Below, piece after piece: positions 48,320 through 59,035 of a stretch of DNA of 64,000 nucleotides. The position numbers and the translations under genes were made by a program. Location of the stretch: NCBI GenBank assembly GCA_028023455.1, contig JAQFVV010012477.1, positions 1,109,501 to 1,173,500 on the forward strand. Direction: 5' to 3'. Source of the DNA: Epiperipatus broadwayi (taxonomy: Eukaryota; Onychophora; Udeonychophora; Euonychophora; Peripatidae). The stretch's first letter is position 1; each line of letters starts with the position of its first letter. Under the pieces are notes generated by a model, which made no database searches, had not been told where the DNA came from, and saw nothing but the letters and a program-made list of their open reading frames with translations.

Positions 48320-50115
48320 TGTAATGGAAACACGATGATCGAAAGCTTAACTTCCCTTTTATTTATGTATAATACGAAATACTTAAAATTCAAAATCATC
48401 CACCTCCTGCTACCACAAGCAGAGAGAACATACGGACATAAATAAGTCTATATCTGTACTTGACTGAAACTGTAAATGTATGGGTATAGCGCAGGTTATC
48501 TTTGCTGGTCAACTGTCTCTCAACTGCTGTAAGATTTAAAGAGTTACAGTGATTGGATTATTTATAAATTTTAATGGGATCAAAATACTGCACCACCAGC
48601 CTCGTGTTAATTCAGTACTCAAATGAGTAATAATTATTTCCCCAAAACCTACAAATATATTACTGTCTGGAGTGGCAAAGAATGAGATGAAACAGATTTA
48701 ACTCAATAAGAAATATTTAATACAATAAATTAAACAACAAAAAACACATTAAATCATTTACACACAATGAAACAAATTATATGCTATAATGCTACGAGTA
48801 AAATGTAAAAAGTAAAATGTAAAAAGATCCTATAAATGATTATACATTTATAGTCGTCACTCTGTGTATATAAAAAAAGTTTAAATATGGTCTGCATCAC
48901 TCAAATTAAGAATTGGCAATTGTCTAAATTAAAGGTATGTGCACATATAAAGATAAAGGTGTAGTGAACATATTTTACCTAGGTTTATTGAGTCTCTGAA
49001 GTAAGTTGGGGTTTTGCTGACCGCCACTTGGAATTCCTCCACTTCTTTAGCAGGGAACGGTCACTCTTAGGTTGGATTTGGTTTGTGGGAACTCCTCCAT
49101 ATTAGGACATCAAGGACATGGCAAAATGAACCCTCCGGCAGGCACTACATTGGCAGTTGATACATGTAAACGGGAACCGTTTGAGCACGGTGAGTCTGAA
49201 TCGGCCAGTGATCATGACGGCCCTTACCCACCTATTATTGATGTATCACTGATGTTAGAAATCATATCTTGTTCATTTAATTATTCGTTCTTACATTGGA
49301 GTCCTTCCACTACGTTTCTGGGTTTTTCTCTTGCTCGTTTTTCTTAAACTTTTAAAAGATTCTTAGGTTTGCATTCTCCGATTATATCTGCATATTATCA
49401 GAGCAGTGTTTCCACCAATGTCTTGACAAGAAGTCTTGAACTCTAATAACTTTTTTTAATTAAAAAATTCCACATTCCTTTATTTTTTCGATCTTTTGTA
49501 TTTAGCTTTTATTCATATCTTTCTATTTCTTAATACGCCTTCAGCCATTTATATAGATTTACTTTTACACAATCTCGTAGCACTATGTACATTTATTTCT
49601 TTTTTTTTTTTTTTCTTTTAATTAAACAGATTTTTAATAAAATGTTTTTTTTATTTTGACAAGCATTAATTATTGCTGTCTTTATCACATACTTCATACA
49701 TACTCCATACACTCCTTTCATTTTATCATTAAATGTGTATTTTTATGACCTAGATCCTTATGTTTTGGTCATGTCTAAAATTTCTATTTTACTCTGATTT
49801 ACCCTTCATACTTTACCTTTTCTTATAAATCATAATTTAGTTCGTATTTCTTTTATATTTCTTTATCACTATTAATTTTACTAATATACCATTTCAATAT
49901 TTCTCACTTTAACTATTTTTTATTTCTCAAAATCTTGACTTTGAAGGGTAAAAGATAAGAATTTTTTTGATTCTATTTCCCTCTCTTTCATTAATGAAAA
50001 CATTTATTTATCCATAAGTTTTAAATTCTTTTGCTAGTATTCCAAAACACAATATTTAATATTATTTAAATGTTAAATACCTATATGTGTGGTCGCAGTA
50101 TGTGCGATCATCACA
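48320..50115 (-). repeat. Right LTR (5' LTR in element sense)
   Basis: An intact LTR of 1796 bp with TG...CA ends on the minus strand. It contains a small local duplication (AGTAAAATGTAAAAAGT, about 48798-48824) that the left LTR lacks. The 91-codon plus-strand ORF at 49072-49347 lies in the LTR and is not supported as a gene. Confidence 0.8.
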
Positions 50116-50454
50116 ATATATATATATGATAAATTCATATATATAATCAAATAAAGTAAATATAATAATCAAAATACTCTTGAATAAACTCTAAAATATT
50201 CAAAATACCAGTATAAGAAAATCAATAATAGCAATCAGTTGAAAATATTACTTATTTCCAGTAAAATGTAATCCTCTTGATTAGGCAATTTACAAAATTA
50301 TTATATTTTTTATTAGATTGTAATTATTTTAATTAAATCGTTTTCAATTATAAATTTGTACAATCATTTATATTATTCTTTAAAGTTACAATTTAGTTTC
50401 TTTTTCACATTTCATGTAACATTTTGGATTTTTTTTTTCTTTTAGTTAAAAGAA

Positions 50455-52553
50455 TATATATTACTTATAATACTTCATTCATATACACTTTAAAGCAAGT
50501 AATTTTCTTAACCTTTATTTTCTTACAGTTTTGACTGTCCAGCAGTCTTCATCAGAGCTACAAGATTTGAATAATACAAATACATAATTATCATCTCACA
50601 TATATATATGTATAAATCATATATAAATCAAAAATATATATCTCCATCATTTTACATATATATATATGTAAAATACACACATACATATCAAAATATACAC
50701 ATATATTTTCTTCATATATATACACATATAAATCTATATCACCCCTAGACATATATATAATCCATATCTACATCTATATATACATATGCATATCCAATAC
50801 TTAGACATACCTCTTTTAAACATACATCTATATACAGATATACATACACCTATAGACATAAATACAATCCTCCTATATCTTTACTAATACACATCTATAT
50901 GTATATTCTACCTACACATATATAAAATACAAAACATATCCAATTCACTGTTTGTTTTTTTTAAAAATTTATCTTTTTAAACAATTCCATTTTTACTTTT
51001 TATTTTTAAATCAACCCTTTAAATATTATTCTTCTTAATATTATTTTATAATATTTAATACTATTTTATTATTATTATTTTTATTATTATCTAATATATA
51101 ATATCTTTTACTTTACTATTTTTAATTTTACTTTTTATGACTTTTATCTCTATATCACTAAATAATATTTTTTAACATTATTACCTATATCTTCCTTACA
51201 GTTTTAACTTTAATTAAAATGACTGTTATTTCAAAATTTTCTATCTTGTTTATTCATTTAAAGCAGCTCCCTCTTTTATCATTATTATAAAACTTATAAT
51301 TCTATTTAAACCTTCCAACTTCCCAATTATAATCATTAACCAAATTCCAATATTATAAAATAACTAATTAACCATTATTTCACATATAAATATACATATC
51401 AAACATCCATATTTCATATATATATATATCTTCACATTACCTCTATACATATAACTAAAAATAATATATAAAATAATATATAAAACCAATATATAAAACT
51501 ATATCAAAAATAAAAGATTACAAAATTAAAATTTAAAAAATTAACAATTTAAAAATTATTAACAAATCCCTACCTACATCTATACCTCCATACATATACA
51601 TATTCAATATATAATTATATCCCTTAAAACATACTCATATATATATATATACCTATACTCATAACACATATACATATATATATATACCAATCCTCCTATA
51701 CATTTATACATACCCACCCACATAAATACTCAACTTACTTATAAATTACATATATAACTATACAAAACACGTCTAATGCCTCATTTTATATTACCTTTAA
51801 AACCTATTTTATTTTTACTGTTATGTTTTCATTTTATTATCTATCTTGTTTAATTATTATCTAATACATAATACCTTTTTACTTTCATATCTATAACACT
51901 AACCTATCCAATAGACCATTTTTTATTAGCTTTAAAACTATTTTATTATTATTTTTAGTTTTTAAAAATTTCTATAACAATTTTACAAAATTTTATAAAC
52001 ATTATCCTTTTATTATTTATTATTACTATCAACTCCCTCTGTTATCAATTTTATAAAACTTATAACTCTATTTTTTAACCTATATTTATTAACAATCTTT
52101 ACAAGTCTTTTATGTATATCCACTTATTATAACTTTTAACCTACTTTCTTTTATTACTATTATTATTACCATTATTATTAATCTATCACAACAATAAACA
52201 TGCTAACACCAATATCTTTTCCAAACCATATTTTAGTCTTATATTCAATAGTCACTACCCATATACATATTTATATACTCCTAAAACACATATATACACA
52301 CTTATTTTTAATTACTAATAAGCCTATAAATCCAATACTAAACCTACCAACACAACATTCTTAGTCCCCCATCCCTATTTAAACTAGGCCTGCTGGACAG
52401 TCAAAACTGTAAGAAAATAAAGAAGGTTAAGAAAATTACTTGCATTAAAGTGTATATGAATGCACTTGCATTAAAGTGTATATGAATGCAGTATTATAAG
52501 TAATATATATGATTATATGAAGATATGCAAAGAAAGTGAAGGAGAAGAATAAG
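50455..52553. mobile_element. 2.1-kb foldback element with 13-bp direct repeats
   Basis: Inverted arms of roughly 95-120 bp lie at about 50455-50545 and 52386-52509. They share CAGTTTTGACTGTCCAGCAG and its complement. The right arm contains a 26-bp unit twice in tandem (52440-52491) and is followed by a 44-bp tail. A perfect 13-bp direct repeat, TTAGTTAAAAGAA, flanks the element at 50442-50454 and 52554-52566. On the minus strand the left arm carries CTGATGA, one extra A, a 5-bp hairpin and AAAAC, hammerhead-like but with the essential G changed. The 1.8-kb interior is strongly G-depleted on the plus strand and has no ORF. Confidence 0.7.
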
Positions 52554-52566
52554 TTAGTTAAAAGAA

Positions 52567-53250
52567 CAGATCAGCCATCATTTGAAAAAAAATCCTATAT
52601 TATAATATGCTTTAATTATATTTTTTCTATTGCTAAAATATCCCTACTTTATTTATAAATCTGTGATTAGGATCCCTTTTATTTATTTCCTAACAGACTT
52701 TAATATATTTTAGAAATATCTTTACCTTTATTCATTAAACAGACAGTTTTTATTCATTTTTATAAAAAATATAATATTTGTTTTCTGAATATTTTTTAAA
52801 TGTTTTCTGTAACACATATATTTACCCATGTATTACAGTATATACATATATAAACTTAAAGTCAGACTATCAAGACCCCTATGTATGCATGATCACATAT
52901 GTGTGAAAAAGATAAATGATTTCCAATATATGTATTTCATGTTGAACAAGCACTCAACATTTGGTCCAGATCACCACCTCCCATATATATATATATATGA
53001 TCAGTGCTCAGTGTATATTAAAATATCAACTATTCAAACATTAACAGACAACCTTCAATATTCTCTATCCTCCAATTCTTCATTCATCCATATCATTAAA
53101 ATTCTGATGATGGAACACTCACCCTTGTTGATGCCAATATTATTGTCATACCCATGTTAAATATGTCACTCTGACCTCTAACACTTAGGACCTTAATAAG
53201 TCCATTTAAATACACCAAAGGGTAATGCACAGAATACAGACTGAATATGT
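52567..53250 (-). repeat. tRNA-like foldback module A (left arm only)
   Basis: From about 52850 the sequence follows the minus-strand module of the 9.1-kb element: GTCAGACTATC, then GATCACATATGTGTGAAAAA, TTTCCAATATATGTATTTCA, a TTTGGTCCAGATCA core and TCAGTGCTCAGTGTATATTA. It is diverged and has no recognisable flanking duplication. The 110-codon ORF over it is incidental. Bases 52567-52830 are AT-rich filler. Confidence 0.5.
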
Positions 53251-53251
53251 A

Positions 53252-53367
53252 ATATCAAATATAAGTTTAGTGTCTATACTAAATTAATGCAATTAGAAAA
53301 GACTTGAACTCTGACTTTCAGGTTCTTTAAGCTATAAATTACATCTTATACAACTGATACACATAAC

Positions 53368-53401
<34 letters not shown>

Positions 53402-54414
53402 AAGATCTCCAATATAAGTATTTTGTATTGATTCAGCACTAATCGGTTTGTCCAGATCACCATATATACAATCAGTGCTCAATTTATATTAAGGTAGCAA
53501 ATCATCAATTTTCTCTACTCTCCAACTCCTTAGTCATTTATATGATGGAAAATCTGATGAGTTAACATGTGTATGAGAATAATATTGGCATCAACAGGAG
53601 TTTTAGGTGTTTCATGATCAGATTTTCAATGATATGAATTGCTGAAGAGTTGGAAGGTGGAAAATTGCAACATGTCTATTACAGCTTGAAGATTTTCTAT
53701 CTTAATAGAAATTGAGCACTGATTGTATATATGTGTGGGAGATAGTGATCTGGATTGAAGAATGATGTTTTAGCAAGAAATACATAAATTGGATATTATT
53801 TATCTTTTTCACATTTATGTGGTCATATGTATCAGTTGTATAAGATGAAGTACAAAGTTGTCGGAAGATTGAAAATCTGAGTTTGTCTTGTCTATTTACA
53901 TTGAGTACAGTACAGATAATATACTTACATTTGAATTTTACATATTGAGATTGTATTCTGCCCATCCCTCTTCTGTTTATTAAATGTACACATTAAAGCA
54001 ATATATGTGAGGGATCAGAGCAACACAAAATCAATATGAATATGACAATGATATTTGCTTCAACAAACACTTTGAGTGTTCTATCATCAAGTTTTCAATG
54101 ATATCAATAGGAGAACAGTTAAGAGGGTGGAAAGATTGAAACTTGCCCCTTACAGTTTGAAAATATGCTATTTTAATATAAACTGAACACTGATTGTGTT
54201 TGCATATGTGAGATATAATGATTTGGACCAAATAATGAATGATGGTTCAGCACAAAGCACATATATTGGAGATCATTCATTTTTTTCGCATATGTGGTCA
54301 TATGTGTCAATTGTACAAGATGGAGTGCATAACGAAGGGAGTTTGAAAGTCTGAGTTCAAGAGACCTTTCTAATTACATTATGTTTAGTATAGGCAATAT
54401 ACTTATGTTTGAAT
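53252..54414. mobile_element. tRNA-like foldback element, two nested modules
   Basis: The outer ends are inverted: AATATCAAATATAAGTTTAG with TCTATACTAAATTAATGCAA at the left, and its diverged complement near 54362-54414. Inside lie a left-arm module (53306-53560), an inverted copy (about 53600-53960) and a further plus-strand copy (about 53960-54370), so modules are arranged left, right, right. Plus-strand copies show the family's CAGTTGTATAAGATG A-box-like and GTCTGAGTTCAAGAG B-box-like motifs. An (AC)n(AT)n run sits at 53371-53400. Several minus-strand ORFs over it are not genes. Confidence 0.6.
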
Positions 54415-57335
54415 ATTATATATATTTGGAAAAGATGTAAATAAACCTTCATTATCTGTTATATTAGATTATAATAAATCTTGTCAATATGGATTTAAAT
54501 TTGATTATAAAAATATAAATATTATGCAAATTGAAATAAAACAGTCTATGCTGATTTCAAAAAATCATTAAATATTAATGAATTGGCGATCATCAAATGT
54601 TAAAATAACAGAATTGAGGGAGAGCTAAATCTAAATTGAACTATGGGTATTGTGAAAGGATGTCTTGTTTGATTATTCAATATTATATAGTTGATAAAGA
54701 CTACAAGAAATATATTCAAAAGTACTTCTAAAAATACCTATGTGAATTTTACTGTATTTTGATATATATTGTAATGGTATGAAAAGTAGAACTGATTTAA
54801 CCTAACCAAGAGATGCAGATAGAAGGGATTGGAACCTCATCTACTCCTCCAGATTGCTACTAAGCAACTTACTTCCCAAATCTCACTAGAATTTCTTCTT
54901 TATGTATGCCTGGTGGTCAGGGAGAAATGTGGTCCTAAAAATGGGAATTTAACAAAGAAAAAAATCAGGGTTAGACTATATAGTGACACAGACAAGATAT
55001 TGATTAGATTAGTGAATGAAGTTTTAGTGTTCAATTAAAAAGAAATGACAATTTGAAGAAATAATTAACAAAAAAAATATTGCAAGTTATTTTCTTGCAT
55101 CTACATACATGGATATGTATTGATATGCATTTGTAAGATCTACTTAATATAATTAAACAATAGTACGATAATTACAGAACAATGCCATACTTAGCCAACA
55201 ACTGGGTGCTTTACTTTAAAGGAGGGATACAGAAAACATAACTCTTGGGTGAAATTACAAAAATGGACAATTGGTTAAAATTAGTTAAATAGATTAAGAC
55301 CATGTTCAAATATAGCCTGCATTTACATGACAAAATAAAGAAAATCCCCCCCAGTGGACATTTCTCAAACTTACTCAGCAATATTTTGAGCATATTACAA
55401 AGTTAAGGTTTTATCTATAATGAAATTAAACATTACTGTGGTTTTTGGTAATTTAATTGTGTTAGCTTAGAAGCAAGTCTCGAAGGCACAAAGATTTTTT
55501 GTATATGGCTAACCTGAGGTCTGGATAGCACCCCCTAGTCTAACACAAGAGTTAGAGAAATGGAACTTGTTTGACTCAGCATGATCCGAGCTCAGGACGG
55601 GGTATATGTGCTTGTGTCCAGTAGTAATATTCAAAGAAGGGTCAAGATCCACTTTATCATCAATGGCAATCTCAGAGTGGAGTTAGCCTAAGAATCAAAG
55701 ATAATAGGAACTATGGATATATGCCGAGACCACCACACAAATCACCGAGTCGCACAATATCAGAGAAAATGTGGTCAACTGACCATTAAACTTTAAAATC
55801 TTAGGTAAATATATACATATATTAGAGAATATGACTTCAAAATCTTTCTGAGACTGAGTGGATATCTATTAATTGAAATAATTACTTTACATCTTTTAAC
55901 TAACACACACACATACATATATATATAAAGAGGTATATTAATTAATCACTATTTAACTAGTTCACCCTTAGAGTTAATGAAGATTTAAAACTTTAATTTA
56001 CGCATATATAACTGTACTGTATCATCTCTCTTATATTTAATCAAATTATAAAAATGCTTAAGCGATATCTGTTTTAGACAAATAGATATATATTAGTAAA
56101 AACCCAGATTGACTTTAAGAAAGCATAAAAAAATAGAAGAAAGGATTGGAACTTTCTTATAAAATGCATAAAATTGAATACTTTAATATATATATACTCG
56201 GATGTCATTTTCTTTTATATTTGTAAGTATAAATTAAAAAAAAACATTGAATTATTTAAAAAAAAAAAAAAACCACAATTGGTGTTCTGCTTTTTTTCTC
56301 TCTTTCTAATATATTATTTAAAAATTAGTGAAACCAATACGGCAGGAGAGAATTGGAAGGAGAAATTTTATTCAAAGAGTTTTCTAATAAATCAGATATA
56401 TTCCCGTATTTAGTAGCGGGTTGAATAAATAGAAATAAATGAAATTAGATTATTTCTCTCTTCCAGTTCCTCCAATATACATATGTTTATACCAAGCCAT
56501 AAAAAAGAAATTGTGTTTTTTTTCTTTAAAAAAATATAAGTATTATACAATTCAAGTAATGAATAATGGCAATCCATTAACAAAAAAAAAAGATTTACGT
56601 ATATATTAATAGGATTAAGAATTGCCATTATACTGGTCAAATACAAAAAATAACAATGAAAATGTTAAAAATTATCAGGCTATATATATTAACACATTAC
56701 AATTATAACATAAATGACTTAAATTTATTGTTTAAGTCAACATAGAATACAAGTGAAAAATTAAAGTTACCGGTAATGATTTAAGATTGTGTACGTCTTT
56801 ATTAGATAGCCATGAAGACATTCTATAGTGATTTCTGTACTCAGTTATTCATTTAGAGCAGAGCCAGGTAAAAGAAAGTGAACAATAGACAAGTTCTCAA
56901 TTTATATCTAGTTTGTTTGCCATTTTACATTTCAATCCCCATTGTTTTGCTATCTTATTTTTAATTGCTGTGTTTTTTTAATTAATTATTCCTATCTAAC
57001 TAATCTTTTTATCTAATGAGTTCTAGAAATTTTATTTTGTTATCTAAGATAACATCTTTTCATTTTATTTCCTAAAATTTACGGAATGTGTTTACTTACT
57101 TTAAATTTAGTCTACCTTCATTGTGGTTGGACTAAGGGTCTTTAGTTAAACCACGGTGACTGGTGAAGCAAATATATATATCCAATGTGTATGTATGTAT
57201 AGCTTCAATATATTGATTTAAATATTACATATATTTTGAAAAGAAAACAGACATCAAACTTAATTTATTACATATATATATGTGTGTGTGTGCATAAAAT
57301 AAATAAAATGTCCATTAATTAAACAAAATTGTAAT
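54415..57335. other. Mostly AT-rich; one GC-richer unassigned patch
   Basis: Nearly 3 kb. The patch at about 55480-55790 is distinctly GC-richer (AGCACCCCCTAGTCTAACAC, GGCAATCTCAGAGTGG) and may be an old repeat or exon, but no frame stays open across it and no splice-bounded frame is evident. The 69-codon frame at 54829-55038 is not recognisable. Confidence 0.45.
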
Positions 57336-57476
57336 TATAATTGAAATAATAAATTTAATGGTTTACAAATTATTATAGACAATCCTTAAATCCGGACTTT
57401 CGGTTAATTTTTTAAACCTGCCACAACTGCCATTAAATTACAAAAAAAACAAAAACAAAGTGGAAGCAGACATCAT

Positions 57477-57760
57477 CAATTCAAATCCCATGAATCTTGT
57501 ATTTTAATGTTAGCAGCTTGTCGATTTATTAAATGCATTTTATTCCTGTTTATAAAAATTGCCTCTTTAATTTTTCTTTTATTATGGTTTCTCTCTTCAT
57601 GAAGAATTTTCACATTTTCAAAATCAAATTTAAATTTATATTTACATGTTTTTTCATGATCAAAGAAAACTGAAGGAAACATTAAATCACCATTATTTTT
57701 ACTTTTTACATGCTTATATAACAATTCATGCTCCCTCAATCTCTTCTCAATACTGCACCA
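57477..57760 (-). pseudogene. Penelope-like element C-terminal fragment, left arm
   Basis: The frame runs outward from the palindrome centre: SIEKRLREHELLYKHVKSKN, then FDFENVKILHEERNHNKRKI, KEAIFINRNKMHLINRQ and a DSWD ending. FENVKIL...ExNxxKRxIKEAIxI...LINR is the typical C-terminal part of PLE GIY-YIG proteins. The GIY and YIG motifs themselves are not included, so it is 5'-truncated. The longer 148-codon frame continues past the centre into the mirror arm; that N-terminal extension is an artefact of the palindrome. Confidence 0.75.
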
Positions 57761-57814
57761 ATTTAGGTGCAGTATTGAGAAGAGATTGAGGGAGCATGAC
57801 TTGTTATTGGTGCA

Positions 57815-58085
57815 GTATTGAGAAGAGATTGGGGGAGCATCAATTGCTATATAAGCATGTAAAAAGTAAAAATAATGGTGATTTAATGTCTCCTTCAGTT
57901 TTCTTTGATCATGAAAAAACATGTAAATATAAATTTAAATTTGATTTTGAAAATGTAAAAATTCTTCGAAGAGAGAAACCATACTAAAAGAAAAATTAAA
58001 AAGGCAATTTCTATAAACAGGAATAAAATGCATTTAATAAATTGACAAGCTGCTAACATTAAAATACGAGATTCATGGGATTTCA
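57815..58085 (+). pseudogene. Penelope-like element C-terminal fragment, right arm
   Basis: This plus-strand mirror of the left arm reads SIEKRLGEHQLLYKHVKSKN and FDFENVKIL, then breaks by frameshift and stop at 57985-57987. The downstream bases still align with the left arm's IKEAI...INR region. It is more degraded than its mirror. The 63-codon frames on both strands here are pieces or shadows of it. Confidence 0.7.
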
Positions 58086-58222
58086 ATTGATGACATTTGT
58101 TTTTTGTTTTTAATTTAATGGCAGTTGAGGCAGGTTTAAGAAATTAACCGAAAGTACTTCTGCAGATTTAAGGATTGTTTATAATAGTTTGTAAACCATT
58201 AAATTTATTATTTCAATTATAT

Positions 58223-58891
58223 ATATATATATTTTATAAATGATGCTTTGACAAAAAATATGTTTCCTGATATTGATATGTTTTTACTATTATTATGTGA
58301 CTTGCATTTGTTGAACCATCTAGCTTTAAGTATAAGCAAGTTTATTTTCTAAAGAATAATTGTGTTTAGTGGGATTTTAAGGTATTAAGAATAACTATTT
58401 ATTAGTCTGCTTGCAATACAGTTCATATAACCTGTTCAATGACATTCAATAAACTTCTTTGAATTTAAATTTCTTGATTTGTTACAACCAACATGTCAAC
58501 ACCTATTATTCATAGAATTTGCCTTCACAACAGATTAAATATTCCTGGTATTGATAAATTTTGGCCATTTTTAGAATATATATGTATTTTGAGGTGATTT
58601 AACTTCTCTGATTTACCAGTATACTTTCTCAGTTGCTATATGACATAAAATTAAAAAATCACACTGCACCCTTTATGTTTTTAAAACATTATGTCCCACT
58701 ATATTATCATGAAGACCGACCAGTTTTATCTTTCAGAAGATGATCTGAAATAATGATACCAATATATAAGGATATTGACCTCAAAATACATGTCTTCCAA
58801 TGTGATTGATTAATTTTTTAAATCACTTAGTCATTAAAAAATAATAAATGTAAATATAAAAAGATGACTTCCATTTCAGTTTTATTACATG
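58223..58891. other. AT-rich spacer
   Basis: No gene or repeat was recognised. Confidence 0.5.

Positions 58892-59035
<144 letters not shown>

Larger units (their letters stand above)
40015..50115 (-). mobile_element. Gag-only LTR retrotransposon, minus strand
   Basis: Two direct LTRs (40015-44919, interrupted, and 48320-50115) bound a 3.4-kb internal region. On the minus strand the LTR starts TGTGATGA and ends TTACA, with TG...CA ends. Next to the right LTR, a TGG-initial primer-binding-site candidate lies at 48316-48299; next to the left LTR, a G-rich polypurine tract at about 44945-44926 confirms the orientation. The internal region holds only a Gag-like reading frame; no reverse transcriptase or integrase is visible. 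AT runs flank both ends. It would depend on enzymes of another LTR element. LTR divergence indicates an older insertion than the 30-38 kb element. Confidence 0.8.
57336..58222. repeat. Mirror-image pair of Penelope-like element ends
   Basis: Arms of about 420 bp (57336-57759 and about 57810-58222) are inverted copies with moderate divergence. The centre holds a perfect 32-bp stem (57728-57759 and 57767-57798) with a 7-nt loop, and a second copy of the right stem half at 57810-57841. Both arms encode the same PLE C-terminal segment, reading outward from the centre; see the two coding fragments. No clear flanking duplication was found. Confidence 0.7.

Noticed and set aside
55480-55790. GC-richer patch as a host exon or SINE
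   Set aside because: No open frame spans it and its best B-box-like match (GGTCAAGATCC) is weak with no A-box.
5084-58222. Interpreting the many palindromes as inverted-read assembly artefacts
   Set aside because: Not excluded for the LTR palindrome, but arms differ by substitutions and indels and several units have flanking direct repeats and tails, which artefacts would not produce.
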